Shown piece by piece: positions 34,332 through 39,796 of a DNA stretch of 39,796 bases. The stretch is from Hydrogenophaga sp. (GTDB lineage Bacteria; Pseudomonadota; Gammaproteobacteria; Burkholderiales; Burkholderiaceae_C), in NCBI RefSeq assembly GCF_022844385.1, contig NZ_JALHLX010000023.1:1-39796 (forward strand), read 5' to 3'. The position numbers and the translations under genes were made by a program. The notes below the pieces were generated by a model, which was given only the letters and a program-made list of their open reading frames with translations, was not told the origin of the DNA and searched no databases. How positions within the stretch are numbered: the stretch's first letter is position 1; each line of letters begins with the position of its first letter.

Positions 34332-36416
34332 TCAGGCCGAATGGCCTGCCGGGTCGGTGGCCTCGGTCGGCTGGGCGGCGGGCTCGCTGCCATCACCCTC
34401 GTTCACGTCGATGGCCAGGGCCAGCGGCGCGGACATTTCTTCGTCCTCACCGTCCTCACCCGCGCTGTCGTCAGCGCCTTCGTCCACCGGCAGGTCCAGG
34501 CGTTCGATCACGGTGCCGTGCACGTCCAGTGTGATGTCGTCGATCTCGCCGAGCTTGATGCGCACATGCGCGCCGCGCGGCAGTCCGTCGGCGCCCATCA
34601 CCGGCAACACCAGCGGCAGCGTGTCCGCACGCACGAGGTTGTCTTTCACCAGCGTGGCGGTGAGTTCGGTGGTGCCGCTTTGCTGCAGGTGCTTGAGCGT
34701 CCAGTAGCGCTCCATGCCGTTCTGGAAACCGTTGTAGGCGGTGTAGGCGGCGTCGAACGCGCTGATGATGGAGAACAGGTTCGCGTCCTTGGGCTTGAAG
34801 GGCGCGGCGAGTGCTGCGGTTTTGCCGTGGCGCGCGCAGGCAATGATCTGCCACTGGTTGACCATGTCCACATAGCGGCGCAGGGGCGAGGTGCTCCAGG
34901 CGTAGCTCTTCACGCCGATGCCGGCGTGTGGCTGAGCCTTGGTGCCCATGCGCACCTTCACGCCGGGTGCCATGCTGGCCTGGCTGCGGTAGATGCCGGG
35001 CACGCCGCAGTCGTTGAGCCAGTTGCCCCAGGTGCTGTTGGCCAGGATCATGGCCTCGGCCACCATCAAATCGAGCGGCGCGCCGCGCTGGCGCGTGCCG
35101 ATCACCACCACCTCGTCGCCCACCGGTTCGTCGCCGGTCTTGCCTTCGAGGCGGAAGGTGTAGTCGGGCCGGGTGAAGTTTTCCGGCTTGCCGCGCACCA
35201 CCTCGCGCTGGGCCTTGAGATGCCGCGCGAGCGTGAAGATGAAGGCCAGCGTGGGCTGCAGCGCGGCGATCTCGGGCACGGCGTTGCTGGCCGGGGCTTC
35301 GCCCGAGAGCCAGGCCTCGGTGATCACGGTGTCGAGCTGGTCGTGGCGCAGGTTCTGCGCGATCGGCACCCGCTCCAGCACGGTGCGCGTGTCGGTGATG
35401 GCCAGCGTGGCTTCGTCGAACGTCACGTAGAGCGAGACCGCGGGGCAGTCGCGCCCGGCCATCAGCGTGTAGGCCTGCACCACCTCGTCGGGCAGCATGG
35501 TGATCTTGTGGCCCGGCATGTAGACGGTGGACAGACGGTGGCGCGCCACCTGGTCGATGGCGCTCTCGGGCACGATGGCCAGACCGGGTGCGGCGATGTG
35601 GATGCCCAGCGTGACCGAGCCGCTGCCCAGGCCTTGCAGCGAGAGCGCATCGTCGATCTCGGTGGTGTGCGAGTCGTCGATGGAAAACGCCTGCACGGTC
35701 GCCAAAGGCAGCTCGTCGGTGATCACCGGGGCCTGCAGCGCCGGGAAGCCGGTTCCCTTGGGGAACTGGTCGAACAGGAAGCGCTGCCAGTGGAACTGGT
35801 AGGCGCTGCTGATGGCGCCGGCGTTCTGCAGCAGCGTGAGCGGCGCGGTGTGGCTGCTGCGCGCGGCCTCGACCACGGCCTTGTATTCGGGCGCGTTCTT
35901 GTCGGGTTTGAAGAGGATCTTGTAGAGCTGCTGGCGCACCGGCTCGGGGCAGGTGCCGCTGGCGAGCTCGGCGGCCCAGCCCTCGATCTGCACCTGCAGC
36001 TGTTTCTTTTTCTCGATACCGGCCAGTGCCTGGGCCAGGATGTCGGCCGGGGCCTTCTTGTAGCGGCCTTTGCCGGCGCGGCGGAAGTAGTGCGGCGCGC
36101 CCTGCAGGCACAGGAGTGCTGCCACCTGCTCGGCGGTGCTGGCGCTGCTGCTGAAGTACTCGCGCGCCAGATCGGCAAAACCGAATTCGTCTTCGGGTGC
36201 GAATTCGTAGGCCAGGGCCAGGTCCATGTCGGTGGACAGCTCGGTGGCCGAGGCCATCAAGGCGGCAGGGGCGGGTTTTTCAAACCGCAGCAGCGCGTTG
36301 ACCGACTTCACCTTGACGCGCTTGCCGGAATCGAGCTCGACTTGCAGGGAACTTTCAGCCTCGGACAGGAGGCGGCCGGTCAACAACTTGCCGGCTTCAT
36401 CAAACAGGATGTGCAT
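34332..36416 (-). CDS. rnr: RNase II/RNase R family exoribonuclease
   Basis: This 694-residue protein is a 3'-5' exoribonuclease of the RNB family. It has an N-terminal small domain (about 1-60), a helical linker, the RNB catalytic domain (about 225-540) and an S1-like C-terminal part followed by an acidic tail (about 655-694). The active-site block is SIDDSHTTEIDDALSL: Asp247, Asp255 and Asp256 align with E. coli RNase II Asp201, Asp209 and Asp210, while the Asp207 position is Glu253. The S1 domain is weak and the lysine-rich tail of RNase R is missing, so this is a distinct RNB subfamily; the symbol is tentative. The ATG ends at 36416, with GACAAT 7 nt upstream. Confidence 0.8.
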   Translation of the reverse strand: MHILFDEAGKLLTGRLLSEAESSLQVELDSGKRVKVKSVNALLRFEKPAPAALMASATELSTDMDLALAYEFAPEDEFGFADLAREYFSSSASTAEQVAALLCLQGAPHYFRRAGKGRYKKAPADILAQALAGIEKKKQLQVQIEGWAAELASGTCPEPVRQQLYKILFKPDKNAPEYKAVVEAARSSHTAPLTLLQNAGAISSAYQFHWQRFLFDQFPKGTGFPALQAPVITDELPLATVQAFSIDDSHTTEIDDALSLQGLGSGSVTLGIHIAAPGLAIVPESAIDQVARHRLSTVYMPGHKITMLPDEVVQAYTLMAGRDCPAVSLYVTFDEATLAITDTRTVLERVPIAQNLRHDQLDTVITEAWLSGEAPASNAVPEIAALQPTLAFIFTLARHLKAQREVVRGKPENFTRPDYTFRLEGKTGDEPVGDEVVVIGTRQRGAPLDLMVAEAMILANSTWGNWLNDCGVPGIYRSQASMAPGVKVRMGTKAQPHAGIGVKSYAWSTSPLRRYVDMVNQWQIIACARHGKTAALAAPFKPKDANLFSIISAFDAAYTAYNGFQNGMERYWTLKHLQQSGTTELTATLVKDNLVRADTLPLVLPVMGADGLPRGAHVRIKLGEIDDITLDVHGTVIERLDLPVDEGADDSAGEDGEDEEMSAPLALAIDVNEGDGSEPAAQPTEATDPAGHSA

Positions 36417-36423
36417 GGGCGGG

Positions 36424-36429
36424 ATTGTC
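36424..36429 (-). promoter_or_regulatory. Candidate -10 element of the RNase II-type gene
   Basis: On the minus strand GACAAT is followed by 7 nt and then the ATG at 36416. It lies in the 24-nt gap between the esterase stop and the nuclease start. No ribosome site is visible in that gap, which fits a leaderless transcript. Confidence 0.4.
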
Positions 36430-36440
36430 CCATGGGGCGG

Positions 36441-37049
36441 CTACAGACCCATGAAGGCAAAGACTTCATCGATGTGGTCGTCGAAGTCGCTGATCGCATG
36501 GTCACTGCCGGGCAAGAGCCGGATGGTCCCACCGGCACAGAAAGCCTGCATTTCGCGCCAATCCAGGACTTCATCGCCTTTGCACACGATCGCGAACAAT
36601 CCTTCGGGGGTGGCAGGTTGCCGGGCCGCCAGCCGCTCGATGTCTGCCTGCTGAACCTTCAGCTCGTCCACAAAACCGGGCTGGAAAAAGAAACGTTCCT
36701 GGCGGTCGTGCCACGCAGTCTGCTCGCCGATGTAAGCCGAAAGATCGCGTGCCGGGAACGGGGCCGGGTTCAGCAGCACCGCAGGGCAACCGGTCTGCAG
36801 CGAGACCCAGCGCGCGTAGAAGCCGCCGAGCGACGAGCCCACCACCGCCATGCTGTCGCGCGGCCAGTTGGCCGTGCCTTGCATCACCAGCTCCATGGCC
36901 TCGGCGGGCGAGGGCGGCAGCTGCGGGCACCACCAGACCACGCCCGGGTGTTCGGTCCGCACCCGCGCGGCCACCTTCTGCGCTTTCATGGAATGCGGCG
37001 AGGAGCGAAAGCCGTGCAGATAGAGCAAGTGAGTGGTGGTGGCGTTCAT
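36441..37049 (-). CDS. YqiA-like alpha/beta-hydrolase (esterase)
   Basis: The 202-residue protein is a small alpha/beta-hydrolase of the YqiA/YcfP esterase type. It starts with LLYLHGFRSSPHSMKA (oxyanion-hole region) and has the nucleophile elbow GSSLGG with Ser73. A probable Asp lies in KGDEVLDW and a catalytic His in PGSDHAISDF. E. coli YqiA is 193 residues and hydrolyses short acyl esters; the physiological substrate is unknown. The frame is open upstream, but the ATG ending at 37049 gives the correct family start. It is divergent from rodA with only 22 bp between start codons. Confidence 0.85.
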   Translation of the reverse strand: MNATTTHLLYLHGFRSSPHSMKAQKVAARVRTEHPGVVWWCPQLPPSPAEAMELVMQGTANWPRDSMAVVGSSLGGFYARWVSLQTGCPAVLLNPAPFPARDLSAYIGEQTAWHDRQERFFFQPGFVDELKVQQADIERLAARQPATPEGLFAIVCKGDEVLDWREMQAFCAGGTIRLLPGSDHAISDFDDHIDEVFAFMGL

Positions 37050-37055
37050 CGGCGA

Positions 37056-37063
37056 AGGATAAT
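37056..37063. promoter_or_regulatory. Overlapping divergent -10 elements between yqiA-like gene and rodA
   Basis: The 8-bp sequence AAGGATAAT region contains GATAAT (37058-37063) on the plus strand, 8 nt before the rodA ATG, and TATCCT on the minus strand, 6 nt before the esterase ATG. The whole gap is 22 bp, so any -35 contacts must lie inside the opposite coding sequence. Confidence 0.4.
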
Positions 37064-37071
37064 CGCGGGCC

Positions 37072-38226
37072 ATGTCCGCCGTGTTCGACAAACCCTCCCT
37101 GCTGCAACGCATTGCCCCGGTCTTCCAGGGCTTTGACCTGCCGCTGTTGCTGGCCATCCTGGTCATGGCCGGTGCCGGGTTGTTGACGATGTACTCGGTC
37201 GGGTTCGACCACGGCACGCGTTTCGAGTCCCATGGCCGTAACATGCTGATCGCGGCCGGCGTGCTGTTCATCGTTGCGCAGATTCCGCCGCACCGGCTCA
37301 TGAGCCTGGCGTTGCCGGCCTACGCGCTGGGCGTGATGTTGTTGCTGGGCGTGGAATTCTTCGGCATCGAACGCAAGGGATCGCAGCGCTGGTTGAACGT
37401 GGGCATGGTGATCCAGCCCAGCGAGCTCATGAAAATCGCCATGCCACTCATGCTGGCCTGGTGGTTCCACCGCCGAGAGGGGCAGCTGAAAGCGCTGGAC
37501 TTCTTGGCTGCCGGCTTGCTGCTGGTGTTGCCGGTGGCGCTGGTGCTGATGCAGCCCGACCTGGGCACCTCTTTGCTGGTGCTGTCGTCTGGCCTGTTCG
37601 TGATCTTTTTCGCCGGCCTGAGCTGGAAGCTGATCCTGCCACCGGTGCTGATCGGCGCGGTGGGCATCGTGCTGCTGATCGCATTCGAGGGCCAGCTGTG
37701 CGCGCCCGATGTCGACTGGCATGTGCTGCGCGAGTACCAGCGCCAGCGTGTGTGCACGCTGCTGGACCCCTCCAAGGACCCGCTGGGCAAGGGCTTCCAC
37801 ATCATCCAGGGCATGATCGCCATCGGCTCCGGGGGGGTGTGGGGCAAAGGCTTCATGCAGGGCACCCAGACGCATCTGGAGTTCATCCCCGAGCGCACCA
37901 CCGATTTCATCTACGCCGCTTTCTCCGAAGAGTTCGGTCTGGTCGGCACGCTGTGCCTCATGGCTGGTTTCATCTTCCTCATCGTGCGCGGCCTGGTGAT
38001 CGCCATGGAAGCGCCCACGCTGTTCTCGCGCCTGCTCGCCGGTGCGCTCACGCTCAACATCTTTGTCTATGCCTTCGTCAACATGGGCATGGTCAGCGGC
38101 ATCCTGCCGGTGGTGGGCGTGCCCTTGCCGTTCGTGAGCTACGGCGGCACCGCGATGGTGACCATGGGCGTGGGGCTGGGCATGCTGATGTCGATCGCCA
38201 AGTCCCGGCGCTTCATGCAGTCATGA
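37072..38226 (+). CDS. rodA: Rod-shape peptidoglycan polymerase RodA
   Basis: RodA (MrdB) is the SEDS glycosyltransferase of lateral wall synthesis, working with PBP2. The 384-residue protein has about ten membrane helices and the motifs MVIQPSELMKIAMPLMLAWW, MQPDLGTSLLVL, GFMQGTQTHLEFIPERTTDF, FSEEFGLVG and VGVPLPFVSYGGTAM. The QLCAPDVDWHVLREYQRQRV segment, then LLDPSKDPLGKGFHIIQ, is the large periplasmic loop typical of RodA rather than FtsW. The ATG at 37072 is 8 nt from a GATAAT. mreBCD and mrdA are not in the window. Its stop overlaps the next gene by 4 nt. Confidence 0.94.
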   Translation: MSAVFDKPSLLQRIAPVFQGFDLPLLLAILVMAGAGLLTMYSVGFDHGTRFESHGRNMLIAAGVLFIVAQIPPHRLMSLALPAYALGVMLLLGVEFFGIERKGSQRWLNVGMVIQPSELMKIAMPLMLAWWFHRREGQLKALDFLAAGLLLVLPVALVLMQPDLGTSLLVLSSGLFVIFFAGLSWKLILPPVLIGAVGIVLLIAFEGQLCAPDVDWHVLREYQRQRVCTLLDPSKDPLGKGFHIIQGMIAIGSGGVWGKGFMQGTQTHLEFIPERTTDFIYAAFSEEFGLVGTLCLMAGFIFLIVRGLVIAMEAPTLFSRLLAGALTLNIFVYAFVNMGMVSGILPVVGVPLPFVSYGGTAMVTMGVGLGMLMSIAKSRRFMQS

Positions 38227-39110
38227 CGGTCGCTTTTGTCGGCGCGGGCAACATGGGCGGCGCGCTCGTGGAGCGGCTGTGCGAAGCCGGCTGGCCCGTG
38301 ACCGTGTGCGATACCGATCCGCTGCGCCAGCAGCAGGCCCTGGCCGCAGGTGCCAGCCTGGCCGATACACCGCTCTCGGCCGTCGCCCAGCTCGGACCCC
38401 AGGGAGCGCTGGTGATCGTGGTGGTGGACGCCGACGAGTGCCGTGAAGTGCTGTGGGGCGAGCAGGGTGCGGCCAGCGGTTTGCGGCCCGGGCAGGCCGT
38501 GGTGCTGTGCCCCACCATCGCGCCCGACGACACCGTGTCCATTGCCTTGCGGTTGGCAGAGCAGGGCGTCGATTGCATCGACGCGCCCATGTCGGGCGGC
38601 CCGCAGCGCGCGCGCGACGGTCGCATGAGCCTGATGGTGGCCGCGCCTGCTGCGGTGCTGCAGCGACACGAAGATCTGCTGGCGGCCCTGTCGCTCAACG
38701 TGATCCGCATCAGCGAACGCGTGGGCGACGGTGCGCGCACCAAGCTGGTCAACAACCTGCTGGCCGGCATCAACCTCGTGGGCGCCGCCGAGGTGCTGGC
38801 CCTGGCCGAACGTTTGGGGCTGGACCTCACCACCACGCTGGACGTGATCGAGCGCTCCAGCGGCCAGAGCTGGATCGGCTCGGACCGCATGCGCCGTGCG
38901 ATCAACGGCGACCTGGCGCCGCGCGCCCATGTGACCCTGCTGGAAAAAGACACCCGGCTGGCGGTGGCGGCGGCGCGCAGTGTCGGGTTTGAAGGCCCGC
39001 TGGGCGCGAGTGCGGCCGGGGTGTTCAAAGCGGCCCATGAGGCGGGCATGGCTGATCTGGACGACGCTGCGTTGCTCCCCTTCTTGCGCCAGAACGCTCC
39101 AAGACCCTGA
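38223..39110 (+). CDS. NAD(P)-dependent beta-hydroxyacid dehydrogenase
   Basis: The 295-residue protein belongs to the 3-hydroxyisobutyrate / tartronate semialdehyde reductase family. It has the Rossmann motif VAFVGAGNMGGALVERL (3-19), the substrate motif DAPMSGGP (120-127; usually DAPVSGG) and the catalytic lysine Lys174 in TKLVNNLLAG. The C-terminal helical domain includes GSDRMRRAINGDL and the typical KDTRLA. Substrate cannot be assigned. The start ATG at 38223 overlaps the rodA stop (ATGA), so it is translated with a cell-wall gene although no wall role is known. Confidence 0.85.
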   Translation: MTVAFVGAGNMGGALVERLCEAGWPVTVCDTDPLRQQQALAAGASLADTPLSAVAQLGPQGALVIVVVDADECREVLWGEQGAASGLRPGQAVVLCPTIAPDDTVSIALRLAEQGVDCIDAPMSGGPQRARDGRMSLMVAAPAAVLQRHEDLLAALSLNVIRISERVGDGARTKLVNNLLAGINLVGAAEVLALAERLGLDLTTTLDVIERSSGQSWIGSDRMRRAINGDLAPRAHVTLLEKDTRLAVAAARSVGFEGPLGASAAGVFKAAHEAGMADLDDAALLPFLRQNAPRP

Positions 39111-39136
39111 CGCGAGCGCGCAAGGCGGGTCGTTCT

Positions 39137-39142
39137 TACAAT
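39137..39142 (+). promoter_or_regulatory. Candidate -10 element of tldD
   Basis: TACAAT lies 6 nt before the tldD ATG, in a 38-nt gap after the dehydrogenase gene. No ribosome site is visible between it and the start codon, and no clear -35 is found. Confidence 0.5.
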
Positions 39143-39148
39143 GACCCC

Positions 39149-39796
39149 ATGATTTCACGCGAACCCACCCTGGCCCGTCTGGCCACCGCCCAAAGCCTGC
39201 TCCTCGAACCGTTTGGCCTCACGCCCGCGCATTTGCAGCGCGCGCTGGGCGAGATCATGTCGCACGGCGTGGACGATGCCGACCTCTATTTCCAGACCAC
39301 GCGCAGCGAAGGCTGGAGCCTGGAAGAGGGCATCGTCAAGACCGGCAGCTTCAGCATCGACCAGGGCGTGGGCGTGCGCGCTGTCAGTGGCGAGAAGACC
39401 GCGTTTGCCTATTCCGACGACCTCTCCTGGGACTCGCTGCTGGACGCCGCGCACACCGTGCGCAGCATCTCCGGCCAGGGCCAGTCGAAGAAGGTGAAGA
39501 CGCCCGCTTCCAAGGTGGCCAAGTCGCGCTCGCTCTACGGCGGCGTGGACCCGATCGGCACGCTCGACAGCACGGCCAAGGTGGCACTGCTGGAGAAGGT
39601 GGAAAAAATGGCCAAGGCCAAGGACCCGCGTGTGGTGCAGGTGATGGCCGGTCTGGCCGCCGAGCACGACGTGGTGTTGGTGGCGCGTGCCGACGGCACG
39701 CTGGCTGCCGATGTGCGCCCGCTGATCCGCCTGTCGGTCACCGTGATCGCCGAGCAGGCTGGCCGCCGCGAGGTGGGCTCGTCGGGCGGCGGCGGC
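39149..39796 (+). CDS. tldD: Metalloprotease TldD, N-terminal part (cut by window end)
   Basis: The gene runs off the right edge with 216 codons visible and no stop. TldD, with TldE (PmbA), is a zinc protease that matures peptides such as microcin B17 and degrades CcdA. The visible part matches the N-terminal domain closely: DADLYFQTTRSEGWSLEEG, SFSIDQGVGVRAVSGEKTAF, YGGVDPIGTLD, the DGTLAADVRPLIRLSVTV block, and GSSGGGG at the end of the window. The HExxxH-type zinc motif would lie beyond the edge. The ATG at 39149 fits the family start. Confidence 0.92.
   Translation, partial: MISREPTLARLATAQSLLLEPFGLTPAHLQRALGEIMSHGVDDADLYFQTTRSEGWSLEEGIVKTGSFSIDQGVGVRAVSGEKTAFAYSDDLSWDSLLDAAHTVRSISGQGQSKKVKTPASKVAKSRSLYGGVDPIGTLDSTAKVALLEKVEKMAKAKDPRVVQVMAGLAAEHDVVLVARADGTLAADVRPLIRLSVTVIAEQAGRREVGSSGGGG

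Noticed and set aside
34182..37136. 984-codon plus-strand open frame opposite the RNase II-type gene and the esterase
   Set aside because: It is the antisense shadow of well-supported minus-strand genes; the protein is repetitive in His, Arg, Gly and Val without domains.

Overview
The window is a GC-rich, tightly packed chromosomal segment of a betaproteobacterium. Protein character, gene order and the style of intergenic repeats fit Burkholderiales, most likely Comamonadaceae close to Hydrogenophaga or Acidovorax; the genus is an inference from remembered sequences, not a search. There is no prophage, insertion sequence, CRISPR array, tRNA or rRNA. Almost everything is core housekeeping, and the unusual material lies in non-coding repeats, in two oversized proteins (MurD, DksA) and in promoter architecture.

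Layout. 1-1767: end of dapF, a DUF484 gene and xerC. 1798-4143: rlmI (23S rRNA methyltransferase) and a CobW-type metal GTPase with a His-rich loop. 4144-9472: dksA with a long Lys/Ala/Pro extension, a lineage-specific STAS-domain protein, and the hslVU protease. 9473-9788: AT-richer regulatory region with four MraZ boxes at an exact 10-bp period. 9789-28770: a complete dcw cluster, mraZ-rsmH-ftsL-ftsI-murE-murF-mraY-murD-ftsW-murG-murC-ddlB-ftsQ-ftsA-ftsZ-lpxC, with most junctions overlapping by 1-11 nt. The visible breaks are a 72-bp repeat between rsmH and ftsL, the same repeat inverted between murC and ddlB, a 163-nt gap before ftsZ and a 399-nt gap before lpxC. 28779-28955: a small two-helix membrane protein. 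On the minus strand, read from 37049 down to 28974: yqiA-like esterase, RNase II-type nuclease, TonB-like protein, mtgA, plsC, cdsA, ruvC and a Cache-HAMP-PAS sensor without an output domain. 37072-39796: rodA, a beta-hydroxyacid dehydrogenase and the first 216 codons of tldD.

Function. The dcw genes make UDP-MurNAc-pentapeptide (murE, murF, murD, murC, ddlB), lipid I and II (mraY, murG), and the septal machinery (ftsL, ftsI, ftsW, ftsQ, ftsA, ftsZ); lpxC links this to lipid A. RodA, MtgA, PlsC and CdsA extend the envelope theme to elongation and phospholipid supply.

Most interesting signals: (1) a 72-bp palindrome-rich repeat in three copies inside the dcw cluster, one of them translated in frame inside murD and one apparently supplying the ftsL Shine-Dalgarno sequence; (2) a mirror-image pair of palindromic elements between ftsZ and lpxC with a shared core but unrelated, self-complementary outer stems; (3) -10-like hexamers only 6-8 nt before the start codon of six or seven unit-leading genes, suggesting widespread leaderless mRNAs; (4) a single overlapping -10 in the 22-bp gap between divergent yqiA and rodA.
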